Assembly: GCF_900163545.1 (NCBI RefSeq)
Contig: NZ_FUHW01000001.1
Span: forward strand, 1-49,607
Direction of reading: 5' to 3'
Length of the DNA: 49,607 nucleotides
Source: Arthrobacter rhombi
GTDB lineage: Bacteria; Actinomycetota; Actinomycetes; Actinomycetales; Micrococcaceae
In this document: positions 42,145 to 49,607 of the stretch, in pieces
Layout: the number at the start of each line of letters is the position of its first letter
Numbering within the stretch: position 1 is the first letter of the stretch
Program-made: the position numbers and the translations under genes
The notes under the pieces: model-generated
Databases searched by the model: none
Seen by the model: only the letters and a program-made list of their open reading frames with translations
What the model was told of the DNA's origin: nothing

Positions 42145-44459
42145 GCGTTCGCCGGGGCCGGTGCTGCGACCTTCTCCAGCCGGACCAGTACCGCCTTGGA
42201 GACCGGAGTGTTGCTGGCTTCGGCCACCAGGGAGAGCGGCACCAACACATTGGCTTCCGGATAGTAGGCAGCCACGCAGCCCGGAGTCGTCGGGTACTCG
42301 ATCAGGCGGCACCGGCGCATCACCCGGGACACCCCGTCGTCGTGCACCCCATGAACATCGGCGTAGTCCCCGTCCTTCAGCCCCAACTGGGCCAGATCGG
42401 CGGCGTTGACGAAGACCACCTGGCGGCCCTTGTGGACCCCGCGGTAGCGGTCGTTGTTGGAGTAGATGGTGGTGTTGAACTGGTCGTGGGAACGCAACGT
42501 CTGCAGGATGAGCGTGCCGGCGGGGCGCTGCAGGTACTCCAACTCGTTGACCGTGAGCATGGCCTTGCCGGTAGGGGTAGGGAAGGTGCGGGTGTCGCGC
42601 GGTCCGTGGGCGAGGATGAACCCTCCTTCGCGCCGGATCCGCTGGTTGTAGTTCTCACAGCCGGGAATGACTCGAGCAATATGCTCACGGATCAGGTCGT
42701 AGTTCTTCTCAAACCCGATCCAATCGGCATCAATCTTCTCCCCCAGAACCGCATGGGCGATGCGGCTGACGATCGCCGTTTCGGAGAGCAAATGATGAGA
42801 AACCGGTTCGACGTTGCCCCAGGACGGGTGTACCGCACAGACGGTGTCCTCGACGGAAACGAACTGTTCTCCGGACTCCTGAATGTCGATTTCGGTGCGC
42901 CCCATGGTCGGGAGGATCAGCGCCGCGGCGCCGGTGACGGTGTGGGAACGGTTGAGTTTCGTGGAGATCTGCACGGTGAGGTCGGTGCCGGCCATGCCGG
43001 CCTCCGCAACACCGGTGTCCGAAACCGCCGAGACGAGGTTTCCGCCCAAGGCGACGAAGACCTTGACCTTGCCCTGCTGCATGGCCTCGAAGGTCTGGAC
43101 CGAGTCGAAACCATGGTGACGGGGAGGATCGAAACTGAACTCCCGGCCCACGGCATCCATGAACGATTCGGGCATCTGCTCCCAAATGCCCATGGTGCGG
43201 TCTCCTTGGACGTTGGAGTGGCCGCGAATGGGGGAGGCCCCGGCCCCGGGCTTACCGATGTTCCCGCGCAGCAGCAGCAGGTTCATGATCTCCTTGATCG
43301 TGTCGACACCCTTTTTCTGCTGGGTGATCCCCATGGCCCACGTGATGATGACCCTCTCGGCGGCCATGTACCGGTTGGCTAGCTCGTCGATCTCGGAGGA
43401 TTCCAGGCCGGTGGCTTCCAACACCGTTGCCTCGTCCAGGTGGCTCAGATGCTCCCGCAGCTTATCCAGCCCCTGACAGTGGTGGTCCAGGAAATCGTGG
43501 TCCAGCACGGTGCGGGGGTTGGCTGCCTCGGCGTCCAGGACCCGTTTGGAGACCGCCTGCATCAGGGCCATGTCCCCGCTGAGGCGGATTTGTAGGAACT
43601 GGTCGGCAATGTCGGTGCCCCGGCCAATAATGCCACGGACCTTCTGCGGGTTCTTATACCGGCGCAGCCCCGCCTCGGGCAGCGGGTTGATGGCCACGAT
43701 ATGACCGCCGTTGAGTTTGCAGTTCTCCAATTCGGTGAGCATCCGGGGGTGGTTGGTGCCTGGGTTCTGACCCATGATGATGATCAGGTCCGCGCGTTCG
43801 AAGTCCTCGAAGGCCACGGTTGCCTTGCCGACGCCGATGCTTTCGCCCATGGCCCAGCCGGAGGACTCATGGCACATATTCGAACAATCCGGCAGGTTGT
43901 TGGTTCCGAAGCCGCGGGCGAAGAGCTGGTAGGCGAAGGCCGCCTCGTTGGAGGTACGCCCACTGGTGTAGAACACCGCCTCGTCGGGGGATTCCAGGGA
44001 GTTCAGTTCGGTCGCCAGCACGTTGATGGCCTCGGACCAGGGGATGGGGCGGTAGTGGTCCTCGCCGGCCGGCTTATAGACGGGTTCGGTGAGACGGCCT
44101 TGCTGGCCCAACCAATATTCGGTGCGTCCACGCAGCTCAGTGACTGAATGCTCGGCCCAGAAGGCTGAGTCGATGACCAGCGGGGTGGCCTCCCACGTGA
44201 CGGCTTTGGCCCCGTTCTCGCAAAATTCGAAGGTCTTGCGATGATGCGGATCCGGCCACGCGCAACTGGGGCAGTCGAAGCCGTCCTTCTGGTTCAGCTT
44301 CATGACGGTTTTGGCGGTCCGTGCCGGTCCCATTTGTGCCAGCGCCGGACCCATGGAATGCGTGACGCCGGGAATGCCAGCGGCCCATCCCTTCGGCCCG
44401 TCCCCGACCTCCAATTCGGATGCCGTCGGCTCGTGTGCTTCCTCGCCATGCTTGGCCAC
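42141..44459 (-). CDS. FdhF/YdeP family molybdopterin oxidoreductase
   Basis: This 772-residue protein is a bis-MGD oxidoreductase of the FdhF/YdeP group, about the usual length for that group. It has the N-terminal FDCPSCAWPDPHHRKTFEFCENGAKAV with a CxxC and later Cys, LPDCSNMCHESSGWAMG, IIMGQNPGTNHPRML, NPRTVLDHDFLDHH, and the C-terminal MGD-binding LILQTLRSHDQFNTTIYSNNDRYRG. It lacks a Sec or obvious Cys ligand as in true formate dehydrogenase H. Physiological substrate unknown; E. coli YdeP is linked to acid resistance. The GTG at 44459 is chosen because GGTGGG lies 6 bases upstream; the frame is open to 44549. Confidence 0.9.
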   Translation of the reverse strand: MAKHGEEAHEPTASELEVGDGPKGWAAGIPGVTHSMGPALAQMGPARTAKTVMKLNQKDGFDCPSCAWPDPHHRKTFEFCENGAKAVTWEATPLVIDSAFWAEHSVTELRGRTEYWLGQQGRLTEPVYKPAGEDHYRPIPWSEAINVLATELNSLESPDEAVFYTSGRTSNEAAFAYQLFARGFGTNNLPDCSNMCHESSGWAMGESIGVGKATVAFEDFERADLIIIMGQNPGTNHPRMLTELENCKLNGGHIVAINPLPEAGLRRYKNPQKVRGIIGRGTDIADQFLQIRLSGDMALMQAVSKRVLDAEAANPRTVLDHDFLDHHCQGLDKLREHLSHLDEATVLEATGLESSEIDELANRYMAAERVIITWAMGITQQKKGVDTIKEIMNLLLLRGNIGKPGAGASPIRGHSNVQGDRTMGIWEQMPESFMDAVGREFSFDPPRHHGFDSVQTFEAMQQGKVKVFVALGGNLVSAVSDTGVAEAGMAGTDLTVQISTKLNRSHTVTGAAALILPTMGRTEIDIQESGEQFVSVEDTVCAVHPSWGNVEPVSHHLLSETAIVSRIAHAVLGEKIDADWIGFEKNYDLIREHIARVIPGCENYNQRIRREGGFILAHGPRDTRTFPTPTGKAMLTVNELEYLQRPAGTLILQTLRSHDQFNTTIYSNNDRYRGVHKGRQVVFVNAADLAQLGLKDGDYADVHGVHDDGVSRVMRRCRLIEYPTTPGCVAAYYPEANVLVPLSLVAEASNTPVSKAVLVRLEKVAAPAPANA

Positions 44460-44603
44460 GATGGACCCACCTTTCCGCGACCCCTGGGACGGCGTCCGCC
44501 GTCGTGGGCTGACACCCTCAGGACTACCAGTGGGACACGCGCTTCGCAAGGGGTGAAGACCGATCCGGCGTCGTCATTTACCGAATCTTGGGCACCAGGT
44601 TGT

Positions 44604-44609
44604 TAGGCT
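44604..44609 (+). promoter_or_regulatory. -10 box of leaderless uvrA-like gene
   Basis: TAGGCT lies 6 bases before the GTG start at 44616; no Shine-Dalgarno is present. Confidence 0.55.
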
Positions 44610-44615
44610 CGACGG

Positions 44616-47159
44616 GTGAGTGAATCCAAGGCGGCTGCCGGGCCGCAGATGGTTCCCGGCCGGAGTGTTTCCGATGGTTTCGTCAGGGTGCGCGGCGCCC
44701 GGGAGAACAACCTGCTCAACGTGGACGTGGATGTTCCGCGAGACAGCATTGTTGCGTTCACCGGGGTCTCCGGTTCGGGGAAGTCCTCGCTGGCCTTCGG
44801 CACGATCTTCGCGGAGGCGCAGCGCCGTTTCCTTGAATCGGTGGCTCCCTATGCCCGCCGGCTGATCCAGCAAGGCAATACTCCGAAGGTCGAATCGATC
44901 ACCGGATTACCCCCTGCCGTCGCTCTGCAGCAGCGTCGTGGCTCACCGAGCTCACGTTCCAGCGTCGGGACCCTGACCACGCTCTCGAACTCGTTGCGCA
45001 TGCTCTACTCTCGGGCCGGCAGCTACCCGGAAGGGGCCACCCGGCTGGACTCCGACGCCTTCTCGCCCAATACTGCGGTCGGCGCCTGCCCGGTGTGTCA
45101 TGGGCTGGGCGTCTCCCATACCGTCACCGAAGACACCCTGGTCCCGGATCCGTCCCTGACCATCCGTGAGGGGGCCATCGCCGCCTGGCCCGGCGCCTGG
45201 CAGGCCAAGAACCTGCGAGACGTTGCCACCGAACTCGGGTACGACGTCGATTCTCCCTGGCGCACGCTGCCGCAAAAGGACCGGGACTGGCTGCTGTTCA
45301 CCGATGAACAACCCGTCGTCCATGTCACCCCGGAACGCGACCGCATCGCCAAGCCCTATAAGGGGCGCTTCTGGAGTGCGAAGTCCCATGTGATGCACAC
45401 CCTGGCCGAATCGAAATCGGCGACCATGCGTGAGAAGGTCCTCGGGTTCATGGTGTCCGGGCCGTGTCGCACCTGCGCCGGCACCGGTCTGACCGCCGAC
45501 GCGCTCGCCGTCACCTTCGCCGGCCGTTCCATCTCCGAGATCAACCGCCTGCCGCTCGGGGAACTGGCTCAGCTGCTCCAACCCACGGCCAAACTGACTG
45601 AGGAGGACTACGATTCCGTGGCGGCGCCGTCCTCGGGTTCCTCGGGGGAGCACAGTGAGGTTGCCGCGACGATCGCCGCCGACCTGGTTGAGCGGCTCGA
45701 CGTGTTGATCGGCCTCGGGCTTGGCTACCTGAGCCTGTATCGCGGGACCACCACACTGTCTCCGGGGGAGATGCAGCGGCTGCGGATCGCCACGCAGCTG
45801 CGCTCCGGGCTGTTCGGGGTGGTCTACGTTCTGGACGAGCCCTCCGCCGGGCTGCACCCCGCCGATGCCGAACCGCTGCTGGCCGTGCTCGAGGAACTGA
45901 AGGCCGGAGGAAACTCGGTGTTCGTCGTCGAACACAATATGGATGTGGTCCGCCGGGCCGGCTGGATCGTCGACGTCGGCCCGCGGGCCGGCGAAGGCGG
46001 CGGAGAGGTGCTCTACTCGGGGCCGGTCGACGGACTGGAAGAGGTCAAAGACTCGATCACCCGGTCCTTCCTCTTCGACGCGGAGGACCGGCCCCGCCGG
46101 GGTACCGCGGGCAGGATCCCTGACGGCGAACTGGAACTGCAGGGAGTGAGCCTGCACAACCTGTCCGACCTCGACGTGCGCATCCCGTTGGGGGTGCTCA
46201 CGGCGGTCACCGGTGTCTCGGGCTCGGGTAAATCGACGTTGGTCAGCCGGGTGCTTGCCGATGCCGTCGGTGAGCTGGTTCGTACCCCCGCAGCGGATAC
46301 CGCCGGGGAAGACGAGACCCCTGCTGCCGACGATGAGACGCTCCACGTGAAGGCCATCCTCGGGGCAGAATGCATCGGACGGCTGGTCAAGGTCGACCAG
46401 AAGCCCATCGGCCGGACGCCACGATCGAACCTGGCCACCTATACGGGCCTCTTCGATGCCGTCCGCAAGACCTTTGCCGCCACCGAGCTGGCGCGCCAGC
46501 GCGGATATGGTGCTGGCAGGTTCTCCTTCAACGTGGCTGGCGGCCGCTGCGAAAACTGCCTGGGCGAAGGTTATATCGCCGTCGAACTGTTGTTCCTTCC
46601 CGGAAGCTATGGGCCTTGCCCGGTATGTCACGGGACCCGGTACAACCCCGAAACGCTTGAGGTGAGGTATCGCGGCCTGAATATCGCCGAGATCCTCGCG
46701 CTCAGTGTTGACGAAGCCACCGACGTCCTGGCCGACGTCCCGGTTGCCGCGCGCAGCCTGGAGACCCTGGTCCAGGTGGGACTCGGCTACCTGCGGCTGG
46801 GGCAACCGGCCACCGAACTCTCCGGCGGCGAGGCGCAGCGGATCAAGCTGGCCACCGAACTGCAGCGGGCCCGGCGCGGCCATACGTTGTATCTGCTCGA
46901 CGAGCCGACGACCGGACTGCACCCCGCCGACGTCCAACTGCTGTTGGCCCAACTGAACCGGCTGGTCGACGCCGGGAACACGGTGGTCGTGGTCGAACAC
47001 GAGATGGACGTGGTGGCCGCCGCCGACTGGGTGATCGATCTGGGTCCCTCCGGTGGTGACGATGGCGGAAAGATCATGGCCGAAGGCACGCCCGCCGATA
47101 TCGCGGGGGCACCCGGCAGTCGGACGGCGCCCTACCTGCGGGCCCAGCTGGACCTGTAG
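44616..47159 (+). CDS. Class II UvrA (UvrA2-like ABC ATPase)
   Basis: This 847-residue protein is a UvrA paralogue with two ABC ATPase halves. The first half has Walker [11 protein letters not shown] (50-59) and zinc-type CPVCHGLG (from Cys158) and CRTCAGTG, then signature [15 protein letters not shown]. The second half has [10 protein letters not shown], the zinc module CENCLGEGY...[23 protein letters not shown] and [18 protein letters not shown] begins about 95 residues earlier than the equivalent Cys253 of E. coli UvrA, so the UvrB-binding domain is missing, as in UvrA2/DrrC proteins tied to DNA-damage tolerance or resistance to DNA-binding drugs. GTG start with a leaderless -10; no partner gene adjoins it. 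Confidence 0.9.
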   Translation: MSESKAAAGPQMVPGRSVSDGFVRVRGARENNLLNVDVDVPRDSIVAFTGVSGSGKSSLAFGTIFAEAQRRFLESVAPYARRLIQQGNTPKVESITGLPPAVALQQRRGSPSSRSSVGTLTTLSNSLRMLYSRAGSYPEGATRLDSDAFSPNTAVGACPVCHGLGVSHTVTEDTLVPDPSLTIREGAIAAWPGAWQAKNLRDVATELGYDVDSPWRTLPQKDRDWLLFTDEQPVVHVTPERDRIAKPYKGRFWSAKSHVMHTLAESKSATMREKVLGFMVSGPCRTCAGTGLTADALAVTFAGRSISEINRLPLGELAQLLQPTAKLTEEDYDSVAAPSSGSSGEHSEVAATIAADLVERLDVLIGLGLGYLSLYRGTTTLSPGEMQRLRIATQLRSGLFGVVYVLDEPSAGLHPADAEPLLAVLEELKAGGNSVFVVEHNMDVVRRAGWIVDVGPRAGEGGGEVLYSGPVDGLEEVKDSITRSFLFDAEDRPRRGTAGRIPDGELELQGVSLHNLSDLDVRIPLGVLTAVTGVSGSGKSTLVSRVLADAVGELVRTPAADTAGEDETPAADDETLHVKAILGAECIGRLVKVDQKPIGRTPRSNLATYTGLFDAVRKTFAATELARQRGYGAGRFSFNVAGGRCENCLGEGYIAVELLFLPGSYGPCPVCHGTRYNPETLEVRYRGLNIAEILALSVDEATDVLADVPVAARSLETLVQVGLGYLRLGQPATELSGGEAQRIKLATELQRARRGHTLYLLDEPTTGLHPADVQLLLAQLNRLVDAGNTVVVVEHEMDVVAAADWVIDLGPSGGDDGGKIMAEGTPADIAGAPGSRTAPYLRAQLDL

Positions 47160-47178
47160 GCCCGCTGGCCACCAGAGG

Positions 47179-47432
47179 TCAGCTGGTGTCGCCGGGCAGG
47201 GGTGGTGCCGGGACCGATCATGATGCCCGGTCGGGGTGGTGACCACCGTGGTATGCCGTTCGCCGGGAACGATTTCGGTGCTCCACCCGCTTGCTTCCTT
47301 GCTGGAGTTGCAATCGGGGCACGGACCTTCCGCGTTGGTCGCAGTGCTCATACCCCCTGCGGCACAGGCCATGACGTGGCCGTGGTGGCGGACTGGGACA
47401 TCGCACCATAGCCTTCGACAGCTTTGGCCACG
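47179..47432 (-). pseudogene. Remnant of a DUF222/13E12-type HNH endonuclease gene
   Basis: The minus strand encodes a decayed HNH C-terminus: CDVPVRHHGHVMACAAGGMSTATNAEGPCPDCNSSKEASGW followed by VTTPTGHH, the usual end of 13E12/DUF222 HNH proteins. A one-base deletion after the GHHDRS codons shifts the frame; restoring it gives APPLPGDTS and the stop at 47179-47181, matching the copy at the right edge. The DUF222 domain and most of the gene are missing, so this is a fragment. The upstream border near 47432 is approximate. Confidence 0.72.
47220..47247. repeat. Direct repeat, left copy (13E12-type HNH 3' end)
   Basis: These 28 bases are identical to 49491-49518, the core of a longer similarity of about 150 bases (47179-47335 against 49449-49607). 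Both copies lie in the same orientation and flank the MFS and micro-ORF segment. Confidence 0.8.
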
Positions 47433-47640
47433 GGTCTGGCTTGTCTTGCCCTGAGTTTGCGTCAGAATATCTCCGGGACTAACCGCCCAGGACCTTGAAG
47501 AACCAGATAGGGGCACCCCCGGGGACACCCGCAATAGTCATGGGAACGATGGTTGGTCTCGCCGTGACGTGACCGATTGAGTAAGTGGGGTTCGACCCAT
47601 TTTGTGAACATGATGTTGATAGCCTCGCTAATTCCTGCCC
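47433..47640. other. Unassigned stretch between HNH remnant and hairpin
   Basis: About 210 bases with no gene I can support. A minus-strand frame across it ends ...MTIAGVPGGAPIWFFKVLGG with a stop at 47479, but it has no good start signal and no family I recognise. It may be eroded coding DNA belonging to the mobile segment. Confidence 0.35.
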
Positions 47641-47673
47641 GTGGGAAGCCGCCTGTTCGGGGCGGCTTCCCAC
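47641..47673 (-). terminator. Terminator of the MFS and micro-ORF operon
   Basis: GTGGGAAGCCGCC and GGCGGCTTCCCAC form a perfect 13-base stem with a 7-base loop, 11 bases after the stop of the 32-residue ORF. No T-tract follows, as is usual here. Confidence 0.85.
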
Positions 47674-47684
47674 GCTGAGTTCAA

Positions 47685-47783
47685 TTAGCAGCAGGGCCTT
47701 GAGCCGCCATACTGAGTGCTATAGCCGGAACTGACGAAGGACTGTGCGATATGAATCTCTGCAAGGATGCGCAGCTTGGTCAT
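47685..47783 (-). CDS. Micro-ORF of 32 residues ending in Cys-Cys
   Basis: This short frame encodes a peptide starting MTKLRILAEIHIAQ, continuing SFVSSGYSTQYGGSRPCC and stopping with TAA. The first half is mildly hydrophobic and charged like a leader; the second is rich in Ser, Thr, Gly and Tyr and ends in two cysteines, the composition of a modified-peptide (RiPP) core. No modifying enzyme is visible in the window and I recognise no family. Its ATG overlaps the stop of the preceding 42-residue frame by 4 bases (ATGA), and a strong hairpin follows directly, arguing for a real terminal gene. A cysteine-sensing attenuator peptide is an alternative, but no intact downstream gene exists. Confidence 0.5.
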   Translation of the reverse strand: MTKLRILAEIHIAQSFVSSGYSTQYGGSRPCC

Positions 47784-47908
47784 TTGGGAACTCTTTTCTT
47801 CTTTTCAGCAAGAGAACTCTCTCCAAAATCAACAAAATAAGACTTGTCACCACAAATCAATAACTTGGTGAATTGAATGACGGAGGACTGTCCCCTATCT
47901 AGTTGCAT
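47780..47908 (-). CDS. Micro-ORF of 42 residues downstream of MFS gene
   Basis: This frame encodes MQLDRGQSSVIQFTKLLICG followed by DKSYFVDFGESSLAEKKKRVPK. It starts 5 bases after the MFS stop codon and overlaps the next micro-ORF by 4 bases, a spacing that suggests coupled translation. Codon usage is far more A/T-rich than the surrounding genome, so the segment looks recently acquired. There is no clear Shine-Dalgarno, and the frame could be chance. I recognise no family; it may be an accessory peptide, an immunity peptide or a second precursor. Confidence 0.45.
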   Translation of the reverse strand: MQLDRGQSSVIQFTKLLICGDKSYFVDFGESSLAEKKKRVPK

Positions 47909-47913
47909 GAAAA

Positions 47914-49182
47914 TTATGACAAAATCTCGCTTTTGGCGGAATGTGTCGTCACGAGGAAGAAAAGGCCTGCCGCGCCTATGGTCACGGCAGGCCAGACCGT
48001 CAGTGGGGCGATCACGCCGAAGACGTCTGCCAGGAGGCCGCCGCCCAGTGCCGCCAGCGGGATCGACCCCATGGTGATCGTGCGTTGTGCGGCGCTGGTG
48101 CGCCCGAGGGAGGTCGATGACACGGCGGAAGCTGTATACGCGGCTCCGGCGATGTTGGTCACAGTAAGAGTGACCGCCCACAAGACATGGAATCCAATCA
48201 GGAACGGGATGGCCGCAGGGGGCCAGACGTAGGCAGCGAGTGGGAGTGTGGCCACGACTGCCTGCGCGACTGCGCCCCAGCCGAATAGCTGTCGGAGTGG
48301 GAGCATTTTCGCCACTTTGGGTGCCACAAAGGTCGCCGCAAGTCCCGAGGCTGCAGCAACCGTGCCGAGAATTCCGAAGAATTGCACCCCCAAGTTCAAG
48401 CTTCGCAAGATGAGGATTGGTTCGATTGAGCTCCCAATGGCGAGGCCGATGTTGCCGGCAGCGGTCAAGAGTGTGATCCCCAGCAGGACGCGGTTGCCTA
48501 TGAGCGTAGAAAAACCATGGGTGGCGCTGGCAATAAAAGCCTTTGCTGACGTGGTGATCTTTTGAGACTTCTCGGGGTGCCTATCCCGTGTGGGGCCTAA
48601 GAGGGCCCTCCTGAGGGGCGGGACGAACGCTACGGCAGCGAGGGTGAACATGGCGGTGGACAAAGCCAAGGCGGGGCCGCCTCCCCATGTTGCAATAATC
48701 AGCCCAGTCAGGCCGGGGAAGATGATGCCCGCGGCCATGTCAACCGACGCCATTTTAGCGATCACATTCGCGATTTTGCCTTGATCTTCGGTGAGTTGGG
48801 GCACAATCGTGGTTTGGGCGTTTTCGGAAGCAACCGTGAGTATTCCGGCGACTGTCACAGCAAACATTGCGGCGAAATCATTCAGGTTGCCTGACAGAAA
48901 TAAGGTCAGGACACTTGTCGCTCCGAGCAATTTGATGCTCAGTGAGATAGCAAGGACACGTGCCGCGCCGACCCGGTCCACGAGCATGCCCAGTGGCACG
49001 CTGAGGAGAAGGAACGACAGAGAGCCGAGTGCGTTGAGGAGACCGACCTGTGTGGCCGAGAATCCCAGGATCGTCACCGTCACTATATTGAGCGTGACGC
49101 CGAAAGTCTGATTCCCGCCAGCGTCTGCGGCATTCGACAGTAAGAGGGGACGAATTTTTCGCTGAGGAGAGCTAGTGTTCAC
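47914..49182 (-). CDS. MFS transporter (efflux type) of the accessory segment
   Basis: This 422-residue inner-membrane protein is a 12-helix MFS permease of the MFS_1/MFS_3 efflux type: LLLSNAADAGGNQTFGVTLNIVTVTILGFSATQVGLLNALGSLSFLLLSVPLGMLVDRVGAARVLA contains helices 1-2 and the motif A loop, with a cytosolic loop RRALLGPTRDRHPEKSQK at mid-chain. Substrate unknown. The GTG at 49182 follows AGGAAG by 4 bases and is preferred to a TTG 78 bases upstream. The two tiny frames that follow it in the same direction suggest it exports, or gives immunity to, a peptide. It lies between direct repeats of an HNH gene end and is less GC-rich than its surroundings. Confidence 0.87.
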   Translation of the reverse strand: MNTSSPQRKIRPLLLSNAADAGGNQTFGVTLNIVTVTILGFSATQVGLLNALGSLSFLLLSVPLGMLVDRVGAARVLAISLSIKLLGATSVLTLFLSGNLNDFAAMFAVTVAGILTVASENAQTTIVPQLTEDQGKIANVIAKMASVDMAAGIIFPGLTGLIIATWGGGPALALSTAMFTLAAVAFVPPLRRALLGPTRDRHPEKSQKITTSAKAFIASATHGFSTLIGNRVLLGITLLTAAGNIGLAIGSSIEPILILRSLNLGVQFFGILGTVAAASGLAATFVAPKVAKMLPLRQLFGWGAVAQAVVATLPLAAYVWPPAAIPFLIGFHVLWAVTLTVTNIAGAAYTASAVSSTSLGRTSAAQRTITMGSIPLAALGGGLLADVFGVIAPLTVWPAVTIGAAGLFFLVTTHSAKSEILS

Positions 49183-49448
49183 GGATCTTCCTGATGGGGT
49201 GCGCTGGGGAGTCGGTGTTGGGCGCGGAACAGGACGTCCAATCGAGCGCGGACATAACAATTATTTGATCTATGTAAAACCCATGTCTAGGATAGTGGAA
49301 TTCAGGATGTGAGTCCAGACTGACGTGCTCTGTCCCTATCGATGGGGTTTGTGGGTGGCGACGGCGCTCAGCGGCGCAGATATCTCCTCCTTACCTGACG
49401 TCCACCGACTCAAACCTTTGGGCTGAAACGCTCGCCGAGCCAAGGTTC
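49183..49448. promoter_or_regulatory. Upstream region of the accessory MFS gene
   Basis: A 266-base gap with an AT-rich centre (about 49255-49300). Short inverted arms ACATA and TATGT lie around 49252-49275, and minus-strand TATCCT near 49291-49296 is a possible -10. None of these is convincing on its own. No gene was seen. Confidence 0.35.
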
Positions 49449-49607
49449 CTAGCTGGTATCTCCAGGTAAGGGTGGCGCCTGGGACCGATAATGATGCCCG
49501 GTCGGGGTGGTGACCACCATGGTATGCCGGTCCCCGGCCACGGTTTCGGTCGTCCAACCGGACGCTTCCTTGCTGTAATTGCAATCAGCACACAGGCCCG
49601 CGGAATT
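49449..49607 (-). CDS. DUF222/13E12-type HNH endonuclease, C-terminal end (partial)
   Basis: The minus strand encodes the last 52 residues of a gene running off the window edge: NSAGLCADCNYSKEASGW, TTETVAGDRHTMVVTTPTGHHYRSQAPPLPGDTS and a TAG stop. The CxxC-N-x-x-KEA-x-GW and TPTGH-x-Y-x-S-x-AP motifs are the characteristic end of DUF222/HNH (13E12 repeat) proteins, whose HNH domain lies just before. In Mycobacterium tuberculosis such genes (REP13E12) are multicopy and serve as prophage integration sites. This copy is in frame, unlike the remnant at 47179-47432. Confidence 0.8.
   Translation of the reverse strand, partial: NSAGLCADCNYSKEASGWTTETVAGDRHTMVVTTPTGHHYRSQAPPLPGDTS
49491..49518. 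repeat. Direct repeat, right copy (13E12-type HNH 3' end)
   Basis: Identical over 28 bases to 47220-47247, same orientation, about 2.27 kb away. Recombination between the two would delete or circularise the MFS and micro-ORF segment. Confidence 0.8.

Noticed and set aside
44952..47534. An 860-codon minus-strand frame opposite the uvrA-like gene
   Set aside because: It is a shadow of the GC-biased codons of the real gene; it has no family motifs. Only its first part (about 47179-47432) has coding-like content, as the HNH remnant.
47590..47620. tRNA 3' fragment suggested by GGGGTTCGACCC
   Set aside because: The T-loop-like bases are not followed by an acceptor stem and no matching 5' half exists; chance similarity is more likely.
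1..49607. CRISPR array, rRNA, tRNA, insertion sequence or prophage genes
   Set aside because: No regularly spaced repeats, RNA gene signatures, transposase or integrase motifs were seen; the only mobile-type signal is the pair of HNH-end repeats on the right.

Overview
The window reads as chromosomal DNA of a high-GC actinobacterium, most likely Micrococcales and probably an Arthrobacter-like Micrococcaceae. The clues are strongly GC-biased third codon positions, an Rpf-type resuscitation factor with LysM, heavy use of GTG starts, many apparently leaderless promoters, a DUF222/13E12-type HNH gene and an FdhF/YdeP-type molybdoenzyme. The genus is inference; no rRNA or tRNA gene is present.

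Layout. 0.1-2.7 kb: an aldo/keto reductase, a dihydrodipicolinate-synthase-like aldolase and an SRPBCC protein. 2.8-6.4 kb: one very large TM0106-type RecB nuclease / DEDD exonuclease / SF1 helicase. 6.7-9.3 kb: a small membrane protein and a MarR regulator with a drug-type MFS pump fused to a universal-stress domain. 9.4-11.2 kb: a glutaminase fused to STAS and cyclic-nucleotide-binding-like domains. 11.3-20.9 kb: a nine-gene carnitine operon (XRE-TetR regulator, dehydrocarnitine cleavage enzyme, carnitine dehydrogenase, betainyl-CoA-type thioesterase, dipeptide-type ABC importer, serine esterase). 21.1-28.0 kb: sugar porter, SGNH hydrolase, M50-like protease, SRPBCC-TIGR01777 fusion, Rpf-LysM cell-wall lytic enzyme and a PEP-mutase-family protein. 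28.1-31.1 kb: tryptophan catabolic operon (tryptophan 2,3-dioxygenase, kynureninase, PaaX-type regulator). 31.2-34.7 kb: DUF488 protein and a three-gene type III polyketide operon. 34.8-42.1 kb: mostly housekeeping and small genes (lipoprotein, aminotransferase, DUF2945, tag-crcB-crcB, YqeY, small membrane proteins), then a secreted 'sunset' protein and a secreted HNH nuclease. 42.1-47.2 kb: FdhF/YdeP-type oxidoreductase and a class II UvrA. 47.2-49.6 kb: an accessory segment in which two direct repeats of the 3' end of a 13E12-type HNH gene flank an MFS transporter followed by two tiny, tightly coupled ORFs and a strong hairpin.

How the genes work together. The carnitine operon has the enzymes to turn L-carnitine into glycine betaine, and its transporter and esterase could additionally import and hydrolyse acylcarnitines; this last step is inference. 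The kyn operon takes tryptophan towards anthranilate, although no formamidase is in the window. The polyketide operon has the PKS, methyltransferase and flavin hydroxylase set known from phenolic lipid / quinone pathways. The right-hand MFS and micro-ORF cassette is the best candidate for something undescribed.

Start codons were chosen by Shine-Dalgarno spacing or, for about a dozen first-in-operon genes, by a TANNNT -10 hexamer lying 6-7 bases before the start, which implies leaderless mRNAs. All functional calls rest on recognisable motifs and gene context read by eye; no similarity search was run.
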